From NCBI GenBank assembly GCA_027627225.1, contig CM051034.1:46687548-46751547 (forward strand): 64,000 nucleotides of DNA, given 5' to 3'. A program made the position numbers and the translations under genes. This document shows, one piece after another, positions 33,658-45,025 of this stretch (within the stretch, counting starts at the first letter, position 1; each line of letters opens with the position of its first letter). The notes below the pieces were generated by a model. That model was not told where the DNA came from. It worked only from the letters and a program-made list of their open reading frames with translations, and did no database searches. Source of the DNA: Congeria kusceri (Eukaryota; Mollusca; Bivalvia; Myida; Dreissenidae).

Positions 33658-36600
33658 GTAGATCTATATTTTATCATTCCCTGCAACTTGTTACTTACTT
33701 CAAATGATGACTTCAGTAGGTTATTCCATACATAAATCGTTAACACGCATATATAGGGACGCATATATAGGGGTCAAAGTATGTCTCTAAGAATATTATT
33801 TTTTCTTAATTTAAAAACATACAAATCTAGACTGTGTCGCTCAAAGTTTCATCATTAGCATTAGCATCAGCACCACGATTATCATCATTAATACAATGGG
33901 TCTTCTTCTTCGTCTTCTTCCTCCTCTTCTTCTTTTTCTTTCCTCCTCCTTCATATTCTTTTTCTTCTTCTTATTTATGTTAATATTATTATTATTTCAT
34001 AATAAAGCGCAAATGAATATTTTAAATCACAATGTTTCAAATAATCACAGCAAGTAATATCTTGTTGAAAACTTTAAATGAATCTTAATTTAATGTATAT
34101 TTTTAATGCATGAAACGTAAGTAAAAAACACGAATGTCTGCGCTAGTATGTCCGATTTCCTATAAACCAGTCATAAAAGTACCTATCAACAATTTGTTCT
34201 TTAATCTCTGTCTTTCAGCTCCACATTTCTCTTGGAAAAGGAGGTGTGAATGATATAGGTAAACTTTGTCTTTGACTGCTAGCACTTAAATAATGAGACG
34301 TATTTGTACATTTTAATCCAAAACAACTATGAACTGTAGAAATTTGTTAAACCTCACAATATATAAATTGGCACATGTCTGAAGATAGAGACAATTAATA
34401 TTGTAACTTCAATAATAAGTCATGTTGCCTTAAACTCCAAATCAATCAAATAATGATGAATATTAATCTTATTAATTACACATTTAAACAAGCCGACTGA
34501 ATTTGATTTTTTATTTACATTTATTAGGCAGTGACTGTGTTCAAGTTTTGCACATAATTATGCGCTCGCAATAATTTACATTAATAATCTCTTTCAACAT
34601 TGTGTTTTAGCTCCAGACTATACATTGAAATCGACATAATGTATTTGTATCAAACTATATTTGAAGGTGTTATTGACGGATGTTGTGCCTGTATGAATGT
34701 TTTGTGAAAGAAAGTGTATACTTTTATGCCAAGTATAACAGTAAATGGGGTTATTGTATAATAATTTCTTTTTATTACAAGAAACATTCGCGAATATGAA
34801 TAACTCTTTAAAAAGCTACACCACGACATCCTACCTGTCCTAGGAGTCATACTAGTTCCCGATCGCTTGACCTGGCTTGATCGTGTTGATCTGGCTTGAT
34901 CGGGTTGACCTGGCTTGATCGGGTTGATCTGGCTTGATCAGGTTGATCTTATCGGCAGTGGGAACTGACTGGTTATGCATCTCATCTTCATTTCCATTCT
35001 CTTGTCTATTTCACAGGCTTCTTGACCCAAATCTATGGGAATGTACGGCAGACGGATCTGCCCGGCTACCCCGGTTCCCAGTGCACCACTGAGGCGCTAA
35101 CCGCCATCTTGCACTGGGAACTGGTGCGACGACAGGGCCGCACGCCTCCGTCTGCCAGTATGGTCAATGACATAATGAGGACCGGAAACAGATTGCATAC
35201 ACTGCTAAGGTACCTATAGTCTCTCATCTACGTTCTTTATTAGCATTAATCTATCAAACATTTTGCGTGTGCGTATCCGCGCGTGCGTGCGCGCTTGCGT
35301 TTGAGCGAGTTTGCTCGCGCATGCATTGGATTAATTCGCAAATGATTTATTTTTATTAAAGATTACATGGTCGCGTCTGTTATTTTCTTTGTTTTTTGGC
35401 AGGTTTTGCTTTAGGCAATAATTTTTATCGCAATAATCATGTATTTTCTTTCAGAGATTCTTACAAACTCAGTCAAGAGGGGGATGACCGTGTTGCTATC
35501 GACGATTTGCCAATGGACCAGTACCTCCGACTCTTCAACGTTTTTAGCTTGCCGCACGTTGACGTCAAACTGGCCGGAGAAACGGCGTACGTCTGTACCA
35601 CGCCAATGGATGCTTTTGGAGATGACATTAAGTCATTAAAGGTTCAAAAATGTTGTTAAAGCAATACTGTCTGACATTGATAGTCAGTCAGTCAGTCCGT
35701 TGCTCAGCCACTCACTCAGCCACTTAGCCAATCACCCAGTCACACAATCACGCATTCTCTCAGTCACTTTGTCAGTAACTAAGTCAGTCATTAAGTCAAT
35801 CAGTCACACAATTATTCATTTAAGAAATAATTTTCGATTTAGAGGTGTTTATCGGTTAATAAACAACGATTTGGAGTTCTGATGAGTAGGAATTAACCTG
35901 TGCATTAGTACAAGTGGTTTAATATACCACGTCAGAACGACAAATCTTTGTTTATCAACCGATAAACAACGATCATGCGAAAATTATTTATATTGTCACA
36001 TGACCTGACCACATTTTCTGCCATTGCAATGCGAACTGAATTTGTCAGCTTCGGAACAATTTTATTTTTTTCAGGTTGTTTATTGATAGTTTAACAGCGG
36101 TGAATTTTGTTCTTTGTCTAGAAAAATCTGCGCGTGCCTTGTACGAATTGTTTATTTATATATTTACATAATTAAATACATATTCTCGTTCACAGAAGCT
36201 CCTCAACGACGCCGTTTCTCCAAGCGCGTTCCTAGTCACGTGCGGCGAGCTATCACACGCCATTTTTAAAACTCAAAACATGTACGAGCTGTTCGACTCC
36301 CACGGGTTCTTGAAAGCGTACAGAGGTCAGAAGTTGCAACCAAAGGGGTCCATTTTCAGGTGCGTAGACGATGTTAACGATTTTTTCGCCCAAAATGCGT
36401 TTAACTTCTTCTTTAAGAATAAGGTGTTCTTGTAAAGACAATTTTTCTGCGATAATTATGCAGCGGGAAAATTGAATGCCAATAGAATTGGGCAAATTTT
36501 CTCATTCTAGGGAATGCAAACTTCAAACAATGGTTTAACGTATACCAATAACTGTTGCATATTTGGGGATAAAAACTTTACATAATTGTTTACATAAGCG

Positions 36601-39600
36601 GTTAAAATAAAGTTATAAACATATCTTCAACATATACTCTAGAACTGAGGCTAATTATGAACGTATTTTCTCATTGTATGCCATAAACAGAATGCTATAT
36701 TCATTCACGTAACGAAATAACTATTTTGTTTAGCCTACATTTATATAAGCGTTACGCTCTATAAATAGCAATTGTGCAATGTTCCCATTCCTAAATCTCA
36801 TTCACAGTGTTGCCGTTCCATTGATTCTAGCGAGTTCATTACATAGTAAACAGTAGTGTCATTCTAAAAATAGCGCGCGTAACTAGCAACAGTTGTATAG
36901 CTGTGTTAATATACACGTACGTGCATCAATAATAGCGTTCAGAGAATCATAAACCTAAAAATTTCGGAATACGTCGAATTGTTATTCGCGTAGCATGAAA
37001 ACACAATATGCAATACTAATTATACACAAAAAAACCTGATATATCATATTTCTACTGATATAAATTGTTTTAAATCGTCATAGTCTAATGAATTGTTATG
37101 GTTGCGTTATCAAAAATAAAATCTTAACATTTCAAAAATCGCTGAATGTTCCTTTACTATAGGCCTTTCCCAAAACTAGGTGATCTCCCTTGGAAATTAC
37201 CTCCCGTTATTGCGAATTCACATCCGCCATATTTCAAACCCGACTCTCGGCGACGTTTTCCCTAGCTTGCCCTATAAAGTATTATAGATCTAAGACCAAG
37301 CGGCTCTCAAAACTTGTAATTGAAAATTTTAAACCATATGTTTTTGATTATATATTATTAAAAAAACTCAGAGGATATATATTACAAAAATAAATTATAA
37401 GAAATAAATGTAGTATCGTTTTAAACTCATTACTAAGGCCAAATGTCCGTTTGACAGGTATCCGGAAAAAAGAAAAAGTCTCCTTGTCTCTTCTTAAACG
37501 GTTGTTTTCCATACATATATACCACCACATGTTCTCTCAATGGATACTTAGTTATCTGACTGAAGAGGGGGTCATAAAAATACCAAAGCCACAAACCGCT
37601 GAGATCTTATCAAATTGCCCTAAGAACAATACCGCTAATCCATGCAATTGCGTAATGCATCGATGATGAAGATCTACAAGCAGATACAACTAACATGTCA
37701 CACTTCGTCTCCTTTGTTTGCGTCTCAAAATCAAGTTTATCTCACATTTTAATACGTTGTTGCTTCCGTTGTTGTTCTTTGCCAATCACCCTATGACATT
37801 TCGCCACCTTATTGAACAGAACAGAACATAATTAAAATCATTTAACACTTTTTCGAATTAATAAATTAATTTAAATTGAAGAGTGAAATAATAAAGCACA
37901 GCATTTAATTGTCAATGCTGAAGAATTGAAAGGTGGTGAACATTTAAGAGCTCATCGTGTTTTGTTTTTCTAAACATACGTGAATTACCGTAGCTACTGC
38001 GAGAATAAAATGTTGTTTGTTTACCACGATTCCGACAGAAATGAAGAAATAATCTCAGTTAGAGTTATATACACGAAGGAAAACTAAATACTTGATCAAA
38101 CAGACTCAACAAGTATAAAATATAATTATTCAAACGTATATTATACTCTTCTGTTGGCTTAATTACTTACTCTGAATTGTGTAAAAAAAATTCAAAATGT
38201 ATATATCTATGTCTGTTTTATTATAGATACTCACCGTATTATGTACATAATTATCACGACATATCTATTTCCTGGTGACATATAGACCCATTGGGTCGGG
38301 TGTTATCTGTTTTGCTGATTATATGAAGTTATCATGAACATTGTTTAAACACATGACACAATAAAAAAAAATTATTAATTAAATCTCTTTAATACAACAT
38401 CAGTTATAACATTTAATGAGGAGTGACATCATATTTAGTTATTGTAATATTGTGTTACATTATACTTCAAGATTAAAGCGAAGCCTGTTCAAGCACCGTA
38501 AATATTTAGCACACAACAAGAATATCTGCAACGAAAAAAGCTTTAAAGTTAAACACAAATGTGTATGGAATTCAAAAAAAGAAGTTGCTGTCAAAAACAT
38601 CGGAATTACGCTCAAACTTTCTGTGATGATACCTTATTTTCTTAATTTTAGCTTAGAGTTACTTAGCAAAATCATTTTACTAAAAAACAGCCTTTTACTT
38701 ATTTTATTTGATAATGCAAATTTAATACACGATGAAGGCATAGAATGTTTAGATACTGAAATCGCTATTTTTGCGTTTTGTTGCATAATAACTTGTTAAA
38801 AGTACTGTGTACAGTTTGTTTGTCAATCCGCAAAGAGTAGACAATATTGTTGAAAATCAAAATAATAATTAAATTGATAAAAAAAGTACATGATGTATAT
38901 TTTATACGAATGTTGATATTTGTAAATTTATTTTTAAGATTGAAAATCAAATATATTGCATGTTTTTCAGTAAATATCAATACGCTTATTCCGCCTAATA
39001 ATCAATAAACGTCGCCGGAAGTGAACAGGGGACATCACTCGTGATTACGCAAGGGAAGTAACCTAGTTTTGGGAAAGGCCTATTGCTTTTTATTAGGATA
39101 CACAGTATAAATGCTTATTTGACTTCAAATCGTCATTATATTAGATAACTAACCTGAATGGTATATTACCGGTACTATAAATAACTTTATAGACTCGTCT
39201 GATACATAATAATTTTAATTCAGTCCCGAAATTATTTTCTGACATTGTTAATTTGTTAAATTGGCTTGACAAATTCAGATAACACTTATGTTAACCTAAA
39301 TTATTTTGGTTATTCATATATCACTGGTGGCAAAATGGAGCTGTATGATTGGTTTATTCACAGCATAGATATTATTTATAATTTTATTTAATTTTTAAAT
39401 TAATAAATTTATCTCAAATTAACGTTTGGGTCCGAAAAGTTTTCTTATAGTGTCCGAAAAATCTGGGGTCTAATAATATTGGTGGGGGCCAAAAAATCTG
39501 GGGTCTGAGAAGTCACGTAACCGATCATCTTGGCCGTCTGTTTAGGTAATTTTTAAATGACATCTCAATATTAATTTCAACGCCAATTGTCTTTTTTAAA

Positions 39601-42600
39601 GACATTTCTTGTTTTATTTAAGTTTAACAAGTGCTTTACAAATAAATATTTCGAGCTAAACAAGAAAGCATTCTGGGAGCGCAGACCTTCGCCAAGGCAG
39701 CTCATTTACCGTCATGTGTTGTGCAACTGCTGAGTTAGACCGCACAATGTGGCAATGATCCATCTCCCAACAACTGCTGAGTTAGACCGCACAATGTGGC
39801 AATGATCCATATCCCAACAACTGCTGAGTTAGACCGCACAATGTGGCAATGATCCATCTCCCAACAACTGCTGAGTTAGACCGCACAATGTGGCAATGAT
39901 CCATATCCCAACAACTGTTGAGTTAGACCGCACAATGTGGCAATGATCCATATCCCAACAACTGCTGAGTTAGACCGCACAATGTGGCAATGATCCATCT
40001 CCCAACAACTGCTGAGTTAGACCGCACAATGCGGCAATGATCCATCTCCCAACAACTGCTGAGTAAGACCGCACAATGTGGCAATGATCCATCTCCCAAC
40101 AACTGCTGAGTTAGACCGCACAATGTGGCAATGATCCATATCCCAACAACTGCTGAGTTAGACCGCACAATGTGGCAATGATCCATCTCCCAACAACTGC
40201 TCAGTTAGACCGCACAATGCGGCAATGATCCATCTCCCAACAACTGCTGAGTTAGACCGCACAATGTGGCAATGATCCATCTCCCAACAACTGCTGAGTT
40301 AGACCGCACAATGTGGCAATGATCCATCTCCCAACAACTGCTGAGTAAGACCGCACAATGTGGCAATGATCCATCTCCCAACAACTGCTGAGTTAGACCG
40401 CACAATGTGGCAATGATCCATCTCCAAACAACTGCTGAGTTAGACCGCACAATGTGGCAATGATCCATCTCCCAACAACTGCTGAGTTAGACCGTACAGT
40501 GTGGCAATGATCCATCTCCCAACAACTGCTGAGTTGGACCGCACAATGTGGCAATGATCCATCTCCCAACAACTGCTGAGTTGGACCGCACAATGTGGCA
40601 ATGAACCATATCCCAACAACTGCTGAGTTAGACCGCATAATGTGGCAATGATCCATCTCCAAACAACGGCTGAGTTAGACCGCACAATGTGGCAATGATC
40701 TATCTCCCAACAACTGCTGAGTTACACCGCACAATGTGGCAATGATCCATATCCCAACAACTGCTGAGTTAAACCGCACAATGTGGCAATGACTGCTAAG
40801 TTAGACCGCACAATGTGGTAATGACTGCTGAGTTAGTCCGCACAATGTGGCAGTGACTGCTGAGTTAGACCGCACAATGTTGCAATGATCCATCTCCCAA
40901 CAACTGCTGAGTTAGACCGCACAATGTGGCAATGATCCATCTCCCAACAACTGCTGAGTAAGACCGCACAATGTGTCAATGATCCATCTCCCAACAACTG
41001 CTGAGTTAGGCCGCACAATGTGGCAATGATCCATCTCCCAACAACTGCTGAGTTAGACCGCACAATGTGGCAGTGATCCATCTCCCAACAACTGCTGAGT
41101 TAGACCGCACAATGTGGCAATGATCCATCTCCCAACAACTGCTGAGTTAGACCGCACAATGTGGCAATGATCCATATCCCAACAACTGCTGAGTTAGACC
41201 GCATAATGTGGCAATGATCCATCTCCCAACAACGGCTGAGTTAGACCGCACAATGTGGCAATGATCCATCTCCCAACAACTGCTGAGTTACACCGCACAA
41301 TGTGGCAATGATCCATATCCCAACAACTGCTGAGTTAAACCTCACAATGTGGCAATGACCGCTGAATTAGACCGCACAATGTGGTCATGACTGCTGAGTT
41401 AGTCCGCACAATGTGGCAGTGACTGCTGAAGTTAGACCGCACAATGTTGCAATGATCCATCTCCCAACAACTGCTGAGTTAGACCGCACAATGTGGCAAT
41501 GATCCATCTCCCAACAACTGCTGAGTAAGACCGCACAATGTGGCCATGATCCATCTCCCAACAACTGCTGAGTTAGACCGCACAATGTGGCAATGATCCA
41601 TCTCCCAACAACTGCTGAGTTAGACCGCACAATGTGGCAATGATCTATCTCCCAACAACTGCTGAGTTAGACCGCACAATGTTGCAATGATCCATCTCCC
41701 AACAACTGCTGAGTTAGACCGCACAATGTGGCAATGATCCATCTCCCAACAACTGCTGAGTTGGACCGCACAATGTGGCAATGATCCATCTCCCAACAAC
41801 TGCTGAGTTAGACCGCACAATGTGGCAATGATCCATATCCCAACAACTGCTGAGTTATACCGCATAATGTGGCAATGATCCATCTCCCAACAACTGCTGA
41901 GTTGGACCGCACAATGTGGCAATGATCCATCTCCCAACAATTGCTGAGTTAGACCGCACAATGTGGCAATGATCCATCTCCAAACAACTGCTGAGTTAAA
42001 CCGCACAAAGTGGCAATGGCTGCTGAGTTAGACCGCACAATGTGGTAATGACTGCTGAGTTAGTCTGCACAATGTGGCAATGACTGCTAAGTTAGACCGC
42101 ACAATGTGGCAATGATCCATCTCCCAACAACTGCTGAGTTTGACCGCACAACGTGGCAATGATCCATCTCCCAGTAATAAAGAAGTCTTTTTTTTAAATC
42201 CTGGAACCGGACGGTGGTCAGCACCAGAATCATATACTTTGTTCAATGGGATATTTCTAAAAAAAATGTCATGCAATTCTGTATACGATTTGCAATCTAA
42301 CCTACAGAAGCAAGCAAAAAAATTACATCATTGGTGAAGCTAAAAGCATTGTAATAAAAGTACCCTATTCACTGAACTATGTAAAAATGTATTCATTATT
42401 GCGATCCTTTTATTAACCAAAGACTTTGCTGACGACTATTGGATTGTTCATAAATTCCTCGCAGGTTCTCGTCACTGTCCGAGCTAGACCAGTTCATAGT
42501 AGATCTTCACGGGGATGGAGCCTACATACAGGTGGCAGAGGTGGCCGTGAGACCGCCATCGAAGAGGGTATCGAGGGTCTTTCACGATCAAAGGTATATA

Positions 42601-43341
42601 AGTGTACACATTTCCGATATGGTTAGTTTGGAATGTTTATAACATTTCTTTCTGCTTAACATTTTGTTTGATTAACGCTATGCAGGTGTACACATTTCAA
42701 ATATATTAATTTTGAAATTTTAATAATTTTGTCCTCTGCTTAAAATCTGATTATCGGATCGAGTGTACACATTTCGAATGATATTTACTTTCAAATGTTT
42801 ATAACAGTTCTTTCTGCTTTGAATTTTATCTGATCGAAGGTATGCATGTTCCCCTTTCTGATATTATTATTAAGTTTGAAGTATTTATAGCGTTACTTTT
42901 TGCTAAAATATTATCTGACCAACGGTATATATGTGTGCATGCTTTGTATATGTTTAGTTTGAACTGTTTATTATATTTGCATGTTTCCTAAAAGTTGATA
43001 TCAACACATCAACTATATTGATTTGACCATCAGTTAAATAGAACAATAAAAACCGAATCTTAATTAAAAAATAAATCTCATTTAGCAGGAAGTTAGTATA
43101 AACAATAAATAGAAAAACTTATAAACACAGTGATGTATGAAATTAATAGGTGTTCGTGGTGTAATTTTTTCACAAAATGTATCTAATGTGGTTGTTAATC
43201 TTTTCTTTTTTCAGATATGAACCATATGTGAGCAAGTTCACACTACCCAGTTTACGGGATATGCATGCCCGCCCTGTTGCTTCATCCTCAAGTGTGTATG
43301 ATGACAGTGGATACGTCACCATGATTGGTGAAAGAGAATGA
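33616..43341 (+). CDS. Peptidase C76-like cysteine protease (putative deubiquitinase), complete, 7 exons
   Basis: Exons 33616-33657, 34219-34258, 35017-35209, 35455-35641, 36196-36359, 42465-42593 and 43215-43341 join with phases 0, 1, 2, 0, 2, 2 into 293 codons plus TGA. Residues 43-55 read PGYPGSQCTTEAL, a candidate nucleophile C50 in a GSQC context at the start of a helix. Residues 183-191 read MYELFDSHG, giving a candidate D188-x-H190 pair. Then GSIFRFSSLSELDQFIVDL closes the domain (204-222). A GxQC nucleophile followed ~140 residues later by FDxH and a strand-plus-helix end is the layout of the herpesvirus tegument ubiquitin-specific protease family (peptidase C76). Q32 or Q39 could supply the oxyanion hole. 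The C-terminal ~70 residues are basic and Ser-rich with SSSSVYDDSGY. No signal peptide or membrane segment, so it is probably cytosolic or nuclear. The host introns argue against a viral insert. The family call is by motif only. Confidence 0.78.
34219..34258 (+). CDS. C76-like gene exon 2
   Basis: A 40-base exon between TTTCAG (34213-34218) and GTAAAC (34259), encoding LHISLGKGGVNDI. A paralogous copy of identical length with splice signals at 44983-45022 supports it. Confidence 0.75.
34869..34950. repeat. 19-bp minisatellite, about four copies
   Basis: GAYCTGGCTTGATCGGGTT repeats four times, 65 bp before the acceptor of C76-like exon 3. Confidence 0.9.
35017..35209 (+). CDS. C76-like gene exon 3 (candidate nucleophile)
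   Basis: The acceptor is TTCACAG at 35010-35016 and the donor is GTACCT at 35210. Residues 28-91 include GSQC50TTEALTAIL. It has the highest GC of the gene's neighbourhood and is the piece that was duplicated at 45.7-45.97 kb. Confidence 0.85.
35455..35641 (+). CDS. C76-like gene exon 4
   Basis: The acceptor is CTTTCAG at 35448-35454 and the donor is GTTCAA at 35642. Residues 92-154 include DDLPMDQYLRLFNVF and YVCTTPMDAFG. It leaves in phase 0. Confidence 0.85.
35826..35988. mobile_element. Palindromic MITE (~163 bp)
   Basis: The ends ATAATTTTCG and CGAAAATTAT and inner TTTATCGGTT/AACCGATAAA pair over ~60 bp on each side. It lies in intron 4 of the C76-like gene. Confidence 0.85.
36196..36359 (+). 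CDS. C76-like gene exon 5 (candidate Asp-x-His)
   Basis: The acceptor is TCACAG at 36190-36195 and the donor is GTGCGT at 36360. Residues 155-208 include SAFLVTCGELSHAIF and ELFD188SH190GF. It leaves in phase 2 and joins exon 6 six kilobases away. Confidence 0.88.
36800..37150. repeat. Duplicated intron segment, copy 1 (left part)
   Basis: GATTCTAGCGAG, a CATTCTRAAAATAGCGCGCG stretch, CACGTACGTGCATCAATAATAGCG and GCGTAGCATGAAAACAC recur in the same order at 52975-53375, 16 kb downstream. Confidence 0.8.
37161..39081. mobile_element. 1.9 kb TIR transposon, AGGCCTTTCCC family
   Basis: The terminal inverted repeats AGGCCTTTCCCAAAACTAGG and CCTAGTTTTGGGAAAGGCCT begin at 37161 and end at 39081. 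The interior is AT-rich. Open frames (37190-37393, 37451-37666, 38416-38799) show no transposase motif, so it is probably non-autonomous. It interrupts the duplicated intron segment, whose other copy at 53-54.7 kb lacks it. Confidence 0.85.
39200..39630. repeat. Duplicated intron segment, copy 1 (right part)
   Basis: TTATTTTCTGACATTGTTAATTTGTTAAAT through TGACATCTCAATATTAATTTCAACGCC matches 54265-54700 nearly end to end, including GTGTCCGAAAAATC and GTCACGTAACCGATCATCTTGG. Confidence 0.88.
39722..42175. repeat. 47-bp minisatellite, about 50 copies
   Basis: The unit is CTGCTGAGTTAGACCGCACA plus ATGTGGCAATGATCCATCTC plus CCAACAA. Most copies differ by one or two bases (CATATCCC/CATCTCCC, AGTTAG/AGTAAG). 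Three clusters of shortened units, missing the TCCATCTCCCAACAA part, occur near 40790-40860, 41345-41435 and 42010-42090, suggesting block duplication inside the array. It lies in intron 6 of the C76-like gene. The many minus-strand frames (MDHCHIVRSNSAVV...) are artefacts of the period. Confidence 0.97.
42465..42593 (+). CDS. C76-like gene exon 6
   Basis: The acceptor is CTCGCAG at 42458-42464 and the donor is GTATAT at 42594. Residues 209-251 start FSSLSELDQFIVDLHGDGAY and turn basic (VRPPSKRVSRV). The alternative long frame over this interval (42426-42626) breaks the splice phase. Confidence 0.85.
43215..43341 (+). CDS. C76-like gene exon 7 and stop
   Basis: The acceptor is TTTTCAG at 43208-43214. 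It reads YEPYVSKFTLPSLRDM and SSSSVYDDSGYVTM and ends GERE-TGA at 43339-43341. The Tyr-containing acidic tail could be a signalling or phosphorylation site. This is a guess. Confidence 0.85.
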
Positions 43342-43560
43342 ATGCGTCCGGTGACATATTGTTGAACAAATACGTACAATATAATGAAGACACCCATCGA
43401 CATAGTGTTTAACAAATACGCAAAATATAATGAATTCGTTTAGTAACATAGTGTTTAAGAAGTACGCACATATAATGAAGTCCATTGACAAAGTGTTTAA
43501 CTAATGCACAAAATAGAATGAAGATGTCTAGTGACATATTGTGTAACAAATACGTAAATT
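43342..43560. repeat. ~45-bp repeats directly after the C76-like stop codon
   Basis: About five imperfect units of GTGACATAGTGTTTAACAAA followed by TACGCAAAATATAATGAAG (markers near 43350, 43398, 43441, 43485, 43530). They lie in the presumed 3' UTR. Several units contain an ATAATGAA stretch. Confidence 0.75.
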
Positions 43561-44975
43561 ATCGAATAACTGCAATAATGAAATGGATATGTTGGCCGCA
43601 TTGTATTTGGGTGACAATGAGTTCAATCCGTTCTATGGGAGATTTTATGTTATCTCCACAAGATACATCTAGTATCTGGAAGCGGACTCAAACAAGACCA
43701 GCAACCAATCAGAAAAAAGCTTTCCTGCGCCATAGCGCTCATCCGCCAATTTGCATACCGTGTACTTTCATAGTATATTTTGTTACTGTATTGTATGTGT
43801 GTTATATTGTTTTTATCTGTAATGAATTATGTTGATTATAATCAATATATTGCACAGCAAGTACATTCTGTATTATATTTACACCGTCTTTATTTTCTTC
43901 ACCGTTTAATTAACATTCTGTTGGACTACTACTAAGTTGACGTTAGTTGAAAGCCATTGTGTATTGTACGTTTGTAATGTGTAATGCCACATGGCCTCAT
44001 ATAGCGCCCGCTAAGCCCAAAAAGTAGGCCTAACCTAACTGACGTCTATATAGGTGCAGGAAAAAAACTGATTTTCTACTGTTTTGACATTCAAATAGGT
44101 TACGAGAAATGTATACAGGACGGAAATTTGCAAAAAAAGTAATTTTTGTTAAAAATGTCAGTAATATGACGATAAAGATCCAGTCCAGCACATGAGTCGA
44201 ACAATGATGAGGTGTGATTTGGTTGTTAATAATGGTGTCTCATAACAATATCTAGTGGTTTTACCGTTTAAATAACACGAAAAATCGATTTTAAATTCAG
44301 CTGCACAAAATGTCTTATTTTGAATATGATTCAAATAGGCCACCATACAGTATGGCGGCACCCTTGAATCGCCGGCAATGAATAAACAAGTATGTTTAAA
44401 TCACTGTTATTCGCATTTGATTGTTTCAGAACGAGGAACTTTTTGAATGATATACATCAGTTCAATAAATTCATCTTATATGCTTTATATTAATCGGTCT
44501 CGGAGCTGTTTCAAGTCGTGGTTCCAAGTATGACATGGTCAAAACAGCTTTTGAATGTGTTAACCTTTAATTTATTATTAAATACATGTATTGATTAATT
44601 TAATTTTAAATACTTTGTGGATATGCTTATATAACTTACGTTTATATAATCTCATATCATTTGATCGTTAAGATCGTCAGTGTATAAATACGACTCTTTT
44701 TCAGAATTTTTAATCTACGGAGGTCCGTTGTAAGTCAAAATTACACTAACAACATAATGACAAAATAATTAAACAACTTCACACTTGATGATGCATACAA
44801 TATTTCCTTCGTAGACCATAATAATTATTGATAGTGTTCATACTCTTAGACTTACTCTTTTTCGATTTGAATTAAAGAGCTGATTTGTGCTTTACATATT
44901 TCTATATTTTCTGTTAAAATATACATATTTACAATCTCGTACAATAATTTTAAACAGATCTTGTAAATTATATTT
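43561..44975. other. 3' flank of the C76-like gene
   Basis: AT-rich. An AATAAA occurs at ~44381. No gene recognised. Confidence 0.4.
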
Positions 44976-45025
44976 CTTTCAGCTCGACATTTCTCTTGTA
45001 AATAGAGTTGTAAGTCATATAAGTA

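Noticed and set aside
36253..36495. Minus-strand open frame over C76-like exon 5
   Set aside because: It is a shadow of the exon, whose plus-strand frame fits both splice sites and the protease motif.
39722..42175. CRISPR-like array or a long repetitive protein on the minus strand
   Set aside because: Units abut with no unique spacers and the host is eukaryotic. Because 47 is not a multiple of three the same text is read in all frames, so the open frames are artefacts.
33616..43341. Recent herpesvirus integration as the source of the C76-like gene
   Set aside because: Seven spliced exons with host-like introns, no viral neighbours and a decayed paralogue nearby argue for a long-resident cellular gene. 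Ancient capture remains possible.
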